A stretch of 64,000 bases of DNA from Roseibium aggregatum. Its GTDB lineage: Bacteria; Pseudomonadota; Alphaproteobacteria; Rhizobiales; Stappiaceae. Below, in pieces: positions 1-9,541 of this stretch. The notes beneath the pieces were generated by a model. It saw only the letters and a list, made by a program, of their open reading frames with translations. It ran no database searches and had not been told where the DNA came from. A program made the position numbers and the translations under genes. Numbering within the stretch: the stretch's first letter is position 1; every line of letters starts with the position of its first letter. Location of the stretch: NCBI RefSeq assembly GCF_014692675.1, contig NZ_JABFCZ010000006.1:164781-228780 (forward strand). Reading direction: 5' to 3'.

Positions 1-1740
1 GGTTGGAGCAGGACGGGCACAGCCTTCGATTTCCAGCCGACGCGGGGCGACAACCCGACGGCGCGCCGGCGCGGGCAGCCGTCGAACCATCAGGGCGACT
101 ACTGGATCGGCGGCTACGAAAAATATCAGGGCCGTCCGGGCGAAAAGCCCGGTACGATTCAGGGCGACCGCCCCGTGGGAACGTTGACGTCCGGCATGTT
201 CACGATCCCGCCAGGGGACCTGTCGTTTCTCGTCGGCGGCGGCGCATCGCCGCAAACACGGGTCGAATTGCTCGTCAACGGACAGGCGGTCCAGTCGGTC
301 TCCGGCAGCAACAATGAAACCATGCACCGGGTCAAATGGGATCTGGCGCCATGGGTGGGGCAGACCGGACAGATCCGTCTGGTCGACAATGCGTCGGGCG
401 GCTGGGGACACATCAATGCGGATGATTTCCGGTTCTCCGCAGCGCAGCCGACAGCGCCGCAAGGCGCCGCCACCACTGCTCCGCCACCCCCAACTGCCGG
501 AACGCAGCCGCAACAAACCGCACAGGGAAGTGCCGGACCGGGAGGCTCGGCAGGGAGCGGCGCGCCCGGTGCTCAGGCCATCGAGCTGACCTTCTGGCAA
601 TCGATCGCGAACTCGACCGATCCGGCGGACTTCCAAGCCTATCTCGATCAATGGCCGAATGGCGTGTTTGCACCGCTTGCGAAAAACAAGCTCACCCGTT
701 TGAGTAAAAACGGCGGACAGGCGGCGGGCGGTGCGCAGATCGCCGCTCCGGCGCCGGGTGCACAGGCGCCTGTGCCGGTCGCGGACGGAGACCGGATCAA
801 CAGCGACGCGAGCTGGAAGGTAACGGACACGCCTCCTCCCGGCAGCGAATGGATGCTGCCTTCCTTCGATGACAGCGGCTGGCAGGCCGCGCAGGCGGGC
901 TGGCCGAACAGCCCGGCGGCGCCGGGCAGCATCGCAAACATGCAGGACACCGGTGCCCAGTGGGTCTGGCAGGCCGGCGATCCCGACCGGGTCGCTTTCC
1001 GCAAGACCTTTGTTTTGGCCGACCGGCCGGTCTTCGCGCAATTACGCATCACCGCCGACAACAATTATGCCGCCTACGTCAACGGCACGTTTGTCGGGGC
1101 CGATGGCGGGGCCCAGCTCTCGGTCTGGAATACCGCCGAGGTGATCGATATCGCGCCCTATTTACATGCCGGGGCGAATACCATCGCGGTTGTCGCCGAA
1201 GACCTGGGCCAGGGTTCCGGACTGCTCGCCGACATCCGGTTCGGGCAACCGCCGGCCGGTACGGCCTGGGGCGGTTCGCAACCGGTCGCACCTCCGATGC
1301 CGGAGGTGTCCCAACCACCACAAGTACCCATGCCGCCGCAGTCGTCCTGGGTGGAACCGCCGCAAGGTGCCGGGGCGTATTTTACGCCGCCCCGCGGCTC
1401 CCAAGAGCGCAGCGACATCATGGATGCGGCCCGCATTCCCGTTACGCACGACCTCGGGCAACCGGTGATTTTCGTGGTCGACGTGCTCAGGACCGATGGT
1501 CAGTGGGCCTATCTTCAGGCAGTTCCCCATCAGCCGGACGGAGGCCCGCTGGACTGGAACCGCACGCCTTTCGCGGAATCCTGGCGGGCCGATATCATGA
1601 GCGACGTCGTCATGGTTCTTCTGAGAAAACAAAACGGCAGATGGACCGTCGTCGATCATGTGATCGGACCGACCGATGTGTACTGGTACGGCTGGGTCGA
1701 CCGGTACGAGCTTCCGGAAAGGCTGTTTTTTGCCGGCTGA
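1..1740 (+). CDS. Large exported-type protein with two beta-sandwich modules, 5' end outside window
   Basis: The frame is open from base 1, so the N-terminus is missing. The first ~150 residues read like a carbohydrate-active-enzyme accessory module (NHQGDYWIGGYE, then GTLTSGMFTI, SFLVGGG, GGWGHINADDF). A Pro/Gln/Ala linker follows, then a short motif AYLDQWPNGVFAPLAKNKL. Next comes a galactose-binding-like module (WKVTDTPPPGSEW, FDDSGWQAA, FRKTFVL, ADNNYAAYVNG, GANTIAVVAED) and a C-terminal ~110-residue domain rich in Trp and Tyr. The AYL-P-G-FA-L motif recurs in the caspase-like protein at 41.5-43 kb. No catalytic motif is visible. A role in binding or presenting polysaccharide or protein at the cell surface is inference. 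Confidence 0.7.
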   Translation, partial: GWSRTGTAFDFQPTRGDNPTARRRGQPSNHQGDYWIGGYEKYQGRPGEKPGTIQGDRPVGTLTSGMFTIPPGDLSFLVGGGASPQTRVELLVNGQAVQSVSGSNNETMHRVKWDLAPWVGQTGQIRLVDNASGGWGHINADDFRFSAAQPTAPQGAATTAPPPPTAGTQPQQTAQGSAGPGGSAGSGAPGAQAIELTFWQSIANSTDPADFQAYLDQWPNGVFAPLAKNKLTRLSKNGGQAAGGAQIAAPAPGAQAPVPVADGDRINSDASWKVTDTPPPGSEWMLPSFDDSGWQAAQAGWPNSPAAPGSIANMQDTGAQWVWQAGDPDRVAFRKTFVLADRPVFAQLRITADNNYAAYVNGTFVGADGGAQLSVWNTAEVIDIAPYLHAGANTIAVVAEDLGQGSGLLADIRFGQPPAGTAWGGSQPVAPPMPEVSQPPQVPMPPQSSWVEPPQGAGAYFTPPRGSQERSDIMDAARIPVTHDLGQPVIFVVDVLRTDGQWAYLQAVPHQPDGGPLDWNRTPFAESWRADIMSDVVMVLLRKQNGRWTVVDHVIGPTDVYWYGWVDRYELPERLFFAG

Positions 1741-1790
1741 GCCGGTTTCCCGCCGCAATGAAGGCCTTTGAATAAAGCGGAAGAGGCGAC

Positions 1791-2498
1791 GTGCGAAATC
1801 TACTCTACAGGTTTCTGGCCTATCTGATCGCCGGTTTTGCCGGCGGAGCCGCCGTATGGCTTTTCTTTCAGGTGCCCGCCGGGGGGTGGGAGACCGGCGT
1901 TGTCTTCCTGATCGCCGCAACCGGGCTGCTGGCGGCAGCCTACCTGCTTCGAACGGCCGGCGGTGCACCGGTACATGGCATCAGGACCAATCCTGCCTGG
2001 TCGATCATGGCGACAGACATGGTTTGCATCATCGCAGCCGCAACCGCGATGTTCTTCATTGTCGACGGGTTTTCCGAACGGCTGGGCGGTCCCCGGGCAA
2101 TGGTTGCCGATCCGCTGGCCTCCGACGTGATTGCCTTCATGTTCGTGCCGTCGGCCCTGATCCTGGCATGGTTTGTCGCGCAGAGCGGCAGTCAGAGTGT
2201 GGCTGTCGACAGCGACGGCGTGGTTGTGACCGGGCCTTTCGGTGTGGAGACGTTCGGCTGGAACGAGATCGAGGGGTTTCGGGCCGATAGCCAATACGTT
2301 CCCGTCTCGCGAGCGGGTATGGCGGTCCCCCGGCATCTTCGAACCAATCTCCAGGTAATCGCAGGCGACGGCAGGACGGTATCCGTTTATCAACCGGGCC
2401 TGGCCAGGGATCGCAGGCTTATCCTGTCCGCGCTCAAGGACCACGCGCCAAAGGACCTGCAGCAGGATCTCGCCGATATCGAAGCCGCCTGGTTATAA
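1791..2498 (+). CDS. Membrane protein with C-terminal PH-like domain
   Basis: A 235-residue product from a GTG start 50 bases after the previous stop, so probably co-transcribed with it. Four hydrophobic segments occupy about residues 5-25, 33-52, 70-90 and 112-130. They are followed by a soluble tail with alternating beta-strand pattern (SVAVDSDGVVVTGPFGVETF, then WNEIEGFRA), which resembles bacterial PH-like domains. Function is not recognised. The gene converges on trkH, leaving about 100 bases between them. Confidence 0.6.
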   Translation: MRNLLYRFLAYLIAGFAGGAAVWLFFQVPAGGWETGVVFLIAATGLLAAAYLLRTAGGAPVHGIRTNPAWSIMATDMVCIIAAATAMFFIVDGFSERLGGPRAMVADPLASDVIAFMFVPSALILAWFVAQSGSQSVAVDSDGVVVTGPFGVETFGWNEIEGFRADSQYVPVSRAGMAVPRHLRTNLQVIAGDGRTVSVYQPGLARDRRLILSALKDHAPKDLQQDLADIEAAWL

Positions 2499-2604
2499 AG
2501 ATCGCGCAGGCAATCCCTGAAATTGATTACCTCATGGTCCGCGCTAATTGTCATTGCGCCCGGCCGCTCCGGAGACACCGGCAAGGGCGCCAGTCCCCTT
2601 CCAT

Positions 2605-4062
2605 CTACCGCTTCCAGAAGGCCGGCAGCAGCATGACGTAGAAGGTGAGCAATTCCAGGCGGCCGAGGATCATGGCGGCCATGACGATCCATTTGGTGGC
2701 CGCGGGAACCGCCTCGAAATTGGTGCCGGGACCGACGAGGGGGCCGAGACCCGGGCCGGCGTTGGCCATGGCCTGGGCGATGGAGGAGGTGGCGGAGAGG
2801 AAGTCGAGGCCGGTCGCCATCAGCACCATGGAGAGCGCGAACAGGGTGATCATATAAAGGAAGAAGAAGTTGCGCACGTTGGTCGTGACTTCCTCGTCCA
2901 GGCTTTTGCCTTCGTAATGGACCGCGATCACCGCGTTCGGATAGAGCATCTGCGCAAGGCTGCGGCGGATGGAGAGGAACAGCACCTGCCAGCGGAAGAT
3001 CTTGATCGCGCCCGCCGTCGAGCCGGCACAGCCGCCGATCAGGTAAAGCATGAAGAACAGGCCGACGGCAAAGCCGCCCCAGGCGGAAAAGTCCGCCGTG
3101 GCGAAGCCGGTGTCGGTGAGGATCGAGGTCACGTTGAAGGCGGACAGGCGCAGGGCTTCGCGCGGCAGCATGCCCTGGGAAATATTCCAGGCGGTGCACA
3201 TGGCGATCGCCGCGGCCAGAACGACCAGGAAGCCCTTCACCTGCTGGTCGATCAGCACCTTGCGACCCCGGTTGACCAGGAAGACCGCGTAGGAGGCAAG
3301 CGGCAGCGCGCCAGCGATCATGAAGACCTCGGTCACGATCTCGATCGGCAGGGACTGGTAATAGGCGATGGAGGCGTCCTTCGTCGACAGGCCGCCGGTG
3401 GCGATGGTGGTCATCGCGTGGTTCAGGGCGTCGAAAGTGGGCATGCCGGCGAAGACCAGGCCAATGGCGCAGGCAAGCGTCAGGTTGACGTAGACCACCA
3501 GGATCGCCAGCAGCAGATGCCGCATCTTGGGGAAGGGCTTGCCGTAGATATCGGAGGATTCCATCTGGAACAGCTGCATGCCGCCGACGCGCAGGGCCGG
3601 CAGGAAGATCATCGCCATGACGATGATGCCGATGCCGCCGAACCACTGCAGCAGTGAGCGCCACAGGAGCAGGCCGCGCGGCATGACGTCGAGGCCGGAC
3701 AGCACCGTCGCGCCCGTGGTGGTGAGCGCTGAGACGGATTCGAACAGGGAATCGGTGATGCCGATATGCTTGCTGCCGCCTAATAGCGGGAGCGCGCCGA
3801 ACAAGCCGATGAAGACCCAGGCGCTGACCGTGATCATGAAGCCCGCACGCCGGTCCGAGGCGTCGAAATTGTCCCGCCGGAAGGCGATATAAAGCAGCAG
3901 CCCTGTGGTTCCGGTGACGGCGGCGGAGATCAGGAAATTGATCGTATCGGCGGTGTTGCCATCGGCGAGGTCGACCATGGCCGGAATGAGCATCAGGGCG
4001 GCCAGGGGGCAGAGGAAGATGCCGTTCAGGAACAGAACGAAGCGCAGGCGGTCGAATGTCAT
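2605..4062 (-). CDS. trkH: TrkH-type potassium uptake channel subunit
   Basis: A 485-residue polytopic membrane protein. It has the four repeated selectivity-filter half-loops of the Trk/Ktr family: SALTTTGATV, TTIATGGLST, SILTDTGFAT and NAGPGLGPLVG. In this family the subunit conducts K+ across the inner membrane and is gated by the NAD-binding protein TrkA. No trkA is present nearby. The ATG start at 4062 gives a normal TrkH N-terminus (first hydrophobic helix at residues 8-28). The gene is divergent from the solute-binding protein at 4485. Confidence 0.93.
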   Translation of the reverse strand: MTFDRLRFVLFLNGIFLCPLAALMLIPAMVDLADGNTADTINFLISAAVTGTTGLLLYIAFRRDNFDASDRRAGFMITVSAWVFIGLFGALPLLGGSKHIGITDSLFESVSALTTTGATVLSGLDVMPRGLLLWRSLLQWFGGIGIIVMAMIFLPALRVGGMQLFQMESSDIYGKPFPKMRHLLLAILVVYVNLTLACAIGLVFAGMPTFDALNHAMTTIATGGLSTKDASIAYYQSLPIEIVTEVFMIAGALPLASYAVFLVNRGRKVLIDQQVKGFLVVLAAAIAMCTAWNISQGMLPREALRLSAFNVTSILTDTGFATADFSAWGGFAVGLFFMLYLIGGCAGSTAGAIKIFRWQVLFLSIRRSLAQMLYPNAVIAVHYEGKSLDEEVTTNVRNFFFLYMITLFALSMVLMATGLDFLSATSSIAQAMANAGPGLGPLVGPGTNFEAVPAATKWIVMAAMILGRLELLTFYVMLLPAFWKR

Positions 4063-4266
4063 GATTGAATATCGGACTGCGGGCAGCGCCCCTTGCGCCG
4101 CCGGACAGGATGTCGTCAGACCTGAATAGAGGAAAAAAGAAGGTCCGGCAATCGGGCAAAACCATCCGGCTGCCGGTCGGCGGACGGTTCACGCCGTATC
4201 GGGTGACGTCCATCCGCCGATCAGACCGGGGACGGAAATGCTCATTTGGTGCCTTTTCATTGATTG

Positions 4267-4276
4267 ATTGATCAAT
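4267..4276. promoter_or_regulatory. Palindrome in trkH/SBP divergent region
   Basis: The 422-base divergent interval 4063-4484 contains a run of ATTG/TGAT repeats ending in the perfect 10-base palindrome ATTGATCAAT. It could be a regulator site for either gene. The identity of any regulator is unknown. Nothing else clear was seen in the interval. Confidence 0.3.
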
Positions 4277-4484
4277 TAACCGAGAGCATGTTATTGATAC
4301 CGTCAAGCAGGGAAGTTGAGCGTCCTCCGTTCAATCAGGTCGAGACAGATCCGTCACAAATACAAGAAACGGTTGATCTGAAGCGTTTGGAACCCCATTG
4401 GCGCTCCGCAATTTCTTCCCGGATTCGGATCACCCCCCCGGCGTCTGTTCCAGAGGGCGGCGGAACCAGAAACGGAGGATAAAA

Positions 4485-6059
4485 ATGCGCGATTTTCGTC
4501 AACCAATCACTCAACTCGGGATTTCCCGGCGCCGCGTTCTGCAGGGCGCGACGGCTCTTGGCGCGGCTGCGCTGGTCGGGCCCCTGGGGGCCGGAAACGC
4601 CCTGGCCGCGCCGAAGAAGGGCGGGACCCTTAAAATCGGCATGGCGCACGGCAATACCAACGACACCTATAATCCCGGAACCTGGGACAACGGCTATGCC
4701 CAGGTGTTCGCGACGGCGCGCAACGGCTATCTGGTCGAGGTTGCCGCCGACGGTTCGCTGGTCGGCGAAGTGGCGGAAAGCTGGGATGCGACGCCCGATG
4801 CCAAGGTCTGGACATTCAAGATCCGCGACGGGGTCGAGTATCACGACGGCGGTACGGTTACGCCGGAAGACGTGATTGCCTCGATCGATTTCCATCGCGG
4901 CGAAAAGAGCACATCGGCCGCCAAGCCCTTCGTCAAGCAGATCACGGACATGAAGGCCGACGGCAAGAACGTCGTCATCACGCTGGAAGCCGGCAATGCG
5001 GACTTCCCGTTCGTTGCGAGCGACTACCATCTCGCGATCCTGCCGTCCAAGGACGGCAAGATCGATCCCACCAGTGCGATCGGCTGCGGGCCTTACAAGG
5101 TCACCAACTACAAGCCGGGCGTCATCGCGGAAATGGTCCGGCACCCCAACTACTGGAAGAGCGACCGGGCGCATTTCGACGCCGTCCAGATGCTGACCAT
5201 TCTCGATCCGGCGGCGCGCCAGTCGGCCCTGATGACGGGCAATGTGGACGTCATCGACCAGGTGGATCTGAAGACCGCCGGCCTGATGGCCCGCGCGCCG
5301 AACGTCACCATTCTGCAGACGACGGGCACCCAGCACTACACCTTCGCGATGGATACCCGCGCGGCACCCTTCAACGACAACAATGTCCGACGGGCCCTGA
5401 AATACGGGGTCAACCGGCAGGAACTGGTCGACAAGATCCTGTTCGGTTACGGCGAGGTCGGCAACGATCATCCGATCGGCCGGTCGAACCGCTACTATGC
5501 GGCCGATCTGGAGCAGACCAGCTACGATCCGGACAAGGCGAAATACTATCTGAAGCAGGCCGGACTGGACTCGCTCGACGTGTCCCTGTCTGCCGCTGAT
5601 GCGGCCTTCGCCGGTGCGGTCGATGCGGCCGTCCTTTATTCCAACAGCGCCAAGGACGCCGGCATCAACATCAAGCCCGTGCGCGAGCCGAATGACGGCT
5701 ACTGGTCGGACGTGTGGATGAAGAAGCCGTTCTGCGCGGTCTACTGGGGCGGCCGGCCGACGGAGGACTGGATGTTCACCGTCGCCTATGCCAAGGGCGC
5801 GGCCTGGAACGACACCTTCTGGGACAACGACCGTTTCAACGAACTTCTCGTCGAAGCGCGTTCGGAACTGGACGATGACAAGCGCCGGGCCATGTATCGC
5901 GAGATGCAGGACCTGGTGCGCACCGATGGCGGCACGGTCATCCCGATGTTCGCAAGCTACGTGATGGCGCACACCAACAAGATCGCGCACCCGGAAACCG
6001 TCGGTGCGAACTGGACCCTGGACGGGTTCCGGGCGATCGAACGCTGGTGGTTCGCCTGA
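4485..6059 (+). CDS. ABC transporter substrate-binding protein, family 5 (peptide/opine type)
   Basis: The 524-residue product starts at ATG 4485, after GGAGG with 6 bases spacing; the longer upstream reading has no signal peptide. The N-terminus has a Tat signal (SRRRVLQGATALGAAALVG) with cleavage near NALAAP. The mature part is a classic DppA/OppA-type fold: GGTLKIGMA, then WDATPDAKVWTFKIRDGVEYHDG, RRALKYGVNRQELV and EARSELDDDKRRAMYREMQ. The family captures peptides or related solutes in the periplasm and hands them to ABC permeases. No permease or ATPase gene is adjacent, so this is an orphan binding protein and its substrate cannot be named. Confidence 0.9.
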   Translation: MRDFRQPITQLGISRRRVLQGATALGAAALVGPLGAGNALAAPKKGGTLKIGMAHGNTNDTYNPGTWDNGYAQVFATARNGYLVEVAADGSLVGEVAESWDATPDAKVWTFKIRDGVEYHDGGTVTPEDVIASIDFHRGEKSTSAAKPFVKQITDMKADGKNVVITLEAGNADFPFVASDYHLAILPSKDGKIDPTSAIGCGPYKVTNYKPGVIAEMVRHPNYWKSDRAHFDAVQMLTILDPAARQSALMTGNVDVIDQVDLKTAGLMARAPNVTILQTTGTQHYTFAMDTRAAPFNDNNVRRALKYGVNRQELVDKILFGYGEVGNDHPIGRSNRYYAADLEQTSYDPDKAKYYLKQAGLDSLDVSLSAADAAFAGAVDAAVLYSNSAKDAGINIKPVREPNDGYWSDVWMKKPFCAVYWGGRPTEDWMFTVAYAKGAAWNDTFWDNDRFNELLVEARSELDDDKRRAMYREMQDLVRTDGGTVIPMFASYVMAHTNKIAHPETVGANWTLDGFRAIERWWFA

Positions 6060-6103
6060 TCGCCTGACCGCGATTGACGGGTAATTGCCGGCACAGACAG
6101 GCT

Positions 6104-6123
6104 GCGGGATCCGCCGATCCCGC
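6104..6123 (+). terminator. Hairpin after the SBP gene
   Basis: GCGGGATC-CGCC-GATCCCGC forms a perfect 8-base-pair stem about 45 bases after the stop at 6059. There is no clean T-run directly after it, so termination is likely but not certain. It may also serve the converging gene at 6157. Confidence 0.5.
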
Positions 6124-6156
6124 GGCCTTCACGGTTTATGTCAGCGCGGTCCGGTT

Positions 6157-6744
6157 TTACCGGTCGTGCAGGCCCTTGCCGGCAAGGATGCGCGGCGCGT
6201 GCTTGTCGATCCGGGCGTGCCGGGTGGCGGATTGTTTGGCGCCGGAGATGTGAAGCGCGTAGCCGCGCCTGCGGCCTGGGGTGAGGGCCTCGAAGGCGGT
6301 CTGCAAGGCCGGATCGCTTTCCAGTCGTTCCAGAAGTTCTTCAGGATAGGAAAGATCGTCTTTCGGCAGGTCCACCTTCAGGCCGGCCTTCTCCGCCTCG
6401 ACAGCCTCTTGGATATAGTCCTTCAGGATAGCTTCCTTTAACGTGATCTCGGCGAGACTGGTGAACCTGATCATCCGTACCGAGCGGGAGTTCTCTCCCG
6501 GGGCAGTGAGGATACCTTGCGGATCCTTCAGCAAGACGCCTTTGAAGAAGGAGAGGGCGCAGGCGTCCTTAAGACCCCAGATGGTGGCGACGTTCCTGCC
6601 CTCAAACGTGTAGCAGGGCGAGCGCCACTTGAAGTCTTCGGTCACCGGGCAGTCCCGCAGGATGTCCCTGAGCGCCTTCAGTTCGGCCTGCCACCTATTC
6701 GCTTCGGCAAAGAAGGCCTCCGCCTTCGCATTCACGTCGCTCAT
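6157..6744 (-). CDS. YdeI/OmpD-associated family protein
   Basis: A 195-residue soluble protein. The N-terminal half fits the DUF1801-type fold (FKWRSPCYTFEGRNVATIWGL, then ALSFFKGVLLKDP). The C-terminal half carries the YdeI signature (FEALTPGRRRGYALHISGAK, followed by ATRHARIDKHAPRILAGKGL). Family members are linked to resistance to cationic peptides or bacteriocins and to general stress, but the biochemical activity is unknown. It stands alone between a convergent binding-protein gene and the PilZ gene on the same strand. Confidence 0.85.
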   Translation of the reverse strand: MSDVNAKAEAFFAEANRWQAELKALRDILRDCPVTEDFKWRSPCYTFEGRNVATIWGLKDACALSFFKGVLLKDPQGILTAPGENSRSVRMIRFTSLAEITLKEAILKDYIQEAVEAEKAGLKVDLPKDDLSYPEELLERLESDPALQTAFEALTPGRRRGYALHISGAKQSATRHARIDKHAPRILAGKGLHDR

Positions 6745-6865
6745 TCTTTACTCCCTCGATCTTGTTCGGAGCGAGTCTTGCGCAACTTCCGGTATCGGTC
6801 CACGGGTGGGGGCATCCGGGCGAAGCCGCCTTGCCTGAAATGCAGCGAAAGTGTTGATCCCCGCC

Positions 6866-7539
6866 TCAGCGGACGCCGAATGCGCCGCCTCTTGCACGTC
6901 TGCGCGCCCTTGCGGCGTCTTCTTCCTCCGGCTTCATGCGCTTGTTCGGGGATTTAGACTCAGGATTTTCGGAAAAGGGCCAGTTCAGGCTGACGCCGGC
7001 ATGCTCGCCGGAGCGCCAGACGATGGTCCCGACAAGCGGCATGTCCAGTTTCGGGATCGAGATTTCGATTTCGTCGGGCAGCTTGTCGAACTGGTCGCTC
7101 TCCAGCCGGCAGCCGGATTTGCTGGCATCGACGATGTGGCACCGCAAGGTTTCCCGTCCGAGGCGGCTGCATACCACGGCGGTGATGAGGACCCGGCGCC
7201 GGGCTTCCCTGCGCTTTCGACCGGTTCGCCCTTTTCGCCCGTTTCGGAGGAGAACAACACCTGCGCCCGGTTTCCCGAATGGGATACGACCCTTCCACGC
7301 AGCATCGTCTTGACGTCCTTCAGACGAAGACCGATTTCCTCCTTGAGCAGGTGGGTCTCATCGCAAACGACCGTGCAGCCTTTTTCGGTCAGCCCGTAGA
7401 CCTTTGCCTCGATGCACGACAGCCTGTCCAGATCGACGACCAGCGCCGGGGCGGCGTCCGTCCGCGACCCCGCATCCATCAATTCCTGCAACGCCTTACC
7501 CTCCACGACATCCCTGTAAAATATTACAGGAACAACCAT
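6866..7539 (-). CDS. Tandem PilZ-type protein split by a -1 frame change
   Basis: Two c-di-GMP-receptor-like halves lie in different frames. The upstream frame (ATG at 7539; a TTG at 7563 is an alternative) encodes a degenerate PilZ-like barrel (GCTVVCDETHLL, LRGRVVSHSGNRAQVLF). The downstream half lies in the -1 frame and ends at 6866: a PilZ domain with the basic RRR motif near its start, then CHIVDASKSGCRLES, GTIVWRSGEHAGVSL. The frames join at a GAA AAG GGC run (about 7236-7228) that contains the heptamer A AAG GGC. A frameshifted product would be about 230 residues. Without a shift, the first frame runs to 6985 in low-complexity sequence. It may be a pseudogene, a sequencing error or programmed frameshifting. 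Confidence 0.6.
7513..7530. repeat. Inverted repeat CCTGTAA-AATA-TTACAGG
   Basis: Perfect 7-base arms with a 4-base spacer, at the extreme 5' end of the PilZ gene. If translation starts downstream (GGAGG then TTG, about 30 bases on), this would sit in the promoter or leader as an operator. If ATG 7539 is used, it is inside the first codons. Confidence 0.45.
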
Positions 7540-7625
7540 GAAGTGCGGGTTAATTGCCGGCAACTCGCCTCGGGTCTCCAGGTCGTAAAGTCATGAACGA
7601 GACCGAAATCGCATGAGGTTACGAC

Positions 7626-8117
7626 CTAACCGGCCTTCCGCGCATCCTGCCGCTTTTTCGCCCGCTCCAGCCTGGCAATCCGCCGCTTCAGTTTCCGGAT
7701 CAGGAAAAGGTCGCGCAGCGCGGACACGACGAGTGCGAGACCGGAGCTGAATACAAGGCAGAAAACGATCAATCCGACCGGCAGGGCCTGGTCGTAGACC
7801 AGCGTGTCCACATGGCTGTCGATCGCTCCGTGGCCGACATAAAGCCGGTTGCGGAAGATATCGCTCAGGCTGCTGATGTGCGTATCGCCGTATTTCAGGA
7901 AGCGAAAGAGAATGAGCAGGGTGAAGATGATGCCGAAGGCCACGATCGTAACCGCGAAGGTTCGGACCGCAAAGCGGATTGCGCTTTCGCCGTGACGGCG
8001 CACCCGCCTCAGGACGCCCCTGCTTCGCGGGGTCAGCCCCAGGTACAGGACAAGGCGGCAGGTCCAGAGCGGGACCGAAAGGACAAGCAGCAGAACCCCG
8101 ATGAATGAAAACGTCAT
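7626..8117 (-). CDS. Small membrane protein with basic C-terminal tail
   Basis: A 163-residue product from ATG 8117, chosen because GAGG lies 5 bases upstream; the frame is open further but without hydrophobic content. There are three hydrophobic segments (about residues 4-22, 52-75 and 115-140) and a highly charged end (RKLKRRIARLERAKKRQDARK) that may form a cytoplasmic helix. Not recognised as a named family. Confidence 0.55.
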   Translation of the reverse strand: MTFSFIGVLLLVLSVPLWTCRLVLYLGLTPRSRGVLRRVRRHGESAIRFAVRTFAVTIVAFGIIFTLLILFRFLKYGDTHISSLSDIFRNRLYVGHGAIDSHVDTLVYDQALPVGLIVFCLVFSSGLALVVSALRDLFLIRKLKRRIARLERAKKRQDARKAG

Positions 8118-8307
8118 GGCGACCTCATGGCGTTGCGGCGGGCCGGGTTCCAATCGATGCCAGCCCTGAAACGTTATAGCTTGGCTGGGCGGGAAAGAAA
8201 AATGCGAGCGTTTCGGCAGGGTGGACGGGTTTCGGTCCATCGTAAAGCGGGGCGGACAAAAGAAAATGTTTTGCCCGGCGATACCTCCGGTTTTGTCCGT
8301 TTCGCCT

Positions 8308-8667
8308 TCAGCCGTTTTCCCGAAGCGTGATGGAGCCGATCAGCCCGTCAAGCCGTCCCGTTTCCCATTCCGGAAAATTGTCCGGAGATATCCGGGACCC
8401 GTCTTTCAGGAAGTAGAAACACACCGTGATGCGGTCCTTATCGCCAAAATCCTCTTTGTATCTGGGGCGCATCGCGACCGTGTTTATTGTTTCGGCACCC
8501 GACAGGAAGCCGTTGCAATCGGCGAAGAGGGTCGGGCGTCCATCAACGTCGCCGGCGCCCGTGATGGTTCCGGTCAGAACATTCCCGCCGGCCTCGGCTT
8601 CAAAGTCCCAGGGCTCACCGATCAACGCTTCGAACCTTTTCCCGACTACCTGATACGTCTTCGCCAT
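8308..8667 (-). CDS. Hypothetical soluble protein, 119 residues
   Basis: Start ATG 8667 is preceded by AGGAGG at good spacing. The product begins MAKTYQVVGKRFEALIG and has alternating beta-strand character throughout (GNVLTGTITGAG, TVCFYFLKDGSRI). No domain or signal peptide is recognised. It lies on the same strand as the gene at 7626, with a 190-base gap. Confidence 0.55.
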   Translation of the reverse strand: MAKTYQVVGKRFEALIGEPWDFEAEAGGNVLTGTITGAGDVDGRPTLFADCNGFLSGAETINTVAMRPRYKEDFGDKDRITVCFYFLKDGSRISPDNFPEWETGRLDGLIGSITLRENG

Positions 8668-8888
8668 CCATCGCCTCCTGGCGCAGCCGTTATCTCTGCA
8701 GCATTTGTCATGTTCAGTCCGGTCTTTCGCCACGTCCCGGATTCACCGGAAAGGTGCCTCAAACCTTGATTTGAAGCAATGCGTTAGGGCAGGCTGGCGG
8801 ATATCGCAGGGGATGGGGAAACATGGCGAAGTTGACGGTGTCCGGCAAGACGGAGATCGGGAGACGGCCATGATCGAGGGGCTTCGTC

Positions 8889-9446
8889 ATGAAAACCGCC
8901 AATGCCAGAGGGCGTAACGGCAGCGTGCGCCGGTCTGTTCTGGAAGTTATCGGTATCTGGGTTGCCGGCTGGCTGGGCGGCGGTCTGGCCGGAAGTGTCC
9001 TATTCGCCGAAATCCTCCACCGCGGTGCGCTGATGCGCGGGCTCCATCTTCCGGGGATCGCGTTCAGCCCGTCGGCAGGTTCTTCGCCTGCTGCCTTCAT
9101 CTACGGTGTCGACCCGTCGGGGGTGCTGTTCTGGGGCGAATGCGGGCTGGCGGGCGGTGTGCTTGTTGCGCTGGTCCACCTTGTCGTCCTGCAGCGGCGG
9201 CCGGTCGCCGGGTGGGCGGGCAGTCTTCTGTCCACGCTCGTCTGGGGGTGCGGTATCGGGCTGGTGATCAATCTGGGTGGGCCGGGCCTGCTGCCGCTTT
9301 TCGGCGGGCTCAGCGGTGCCGTCTACGGCTGGTTCGCGGGCAGGGTGTCCGGGTGCCGGCTGCGGGCCATGGCCGTGAGCGCGCTGCTCTGGTTCGCGGT
9401 CTCCCTGACGTCCCTGTTGCCGCTCTGGCTGTTTATTTCCGCGTGA
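8889..9446 (+). CDS. Polytopic hypothetical membrane protein
   Basis: A 185-residue product from ATG 8889 with four to five Gly/Ala/Leu-rich hydrophobic stretches (residues 18-42, 75-100, 105-125, 128-148 and 160-184). No conserved polar motif points to a transport activity. It faces the YHS gene convergently. Confidence 0.55.
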   Translation: MKTANARGRNGSVRRSVLEVIGIWVAGWLGGGLAGSVLFAEILHRGALMRGLHLPGIAFSPSAGSSPAAFIYGVDPSGVLFWGECGLAGGVLVALVHLVVLQRRPVAGWAGSLLSTLVWGCGIGLVINLGGPGLLPLFGGLSGAVYGWFAGRVSGCRLRAMAVSALLWFAVSLTSLLPLWLFISA

Positions 9447-9541
9447 TCGGGATCTTTCCCAGTTTGCTATGCAAAGTGCCCCCGTCTCCATCGCAGATGG
9501 TGCGGCGGGAGACGGGGGCACGAACGCGGTTTCCGGATGTC

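Noticed and set aside
4260..4280. FNR/Anr-type box in TTGATTGATTGATCAA
   Set aside because: The half-sites TTGAT and ATCAA are separated by 6 rather than 4 bases.
2390..4306. 638-codon frame overlapping trkH on the same strand
   Set aside because: Arg/Pro-rich shadow frame; trkH itself has the complete conserved filter motifs.
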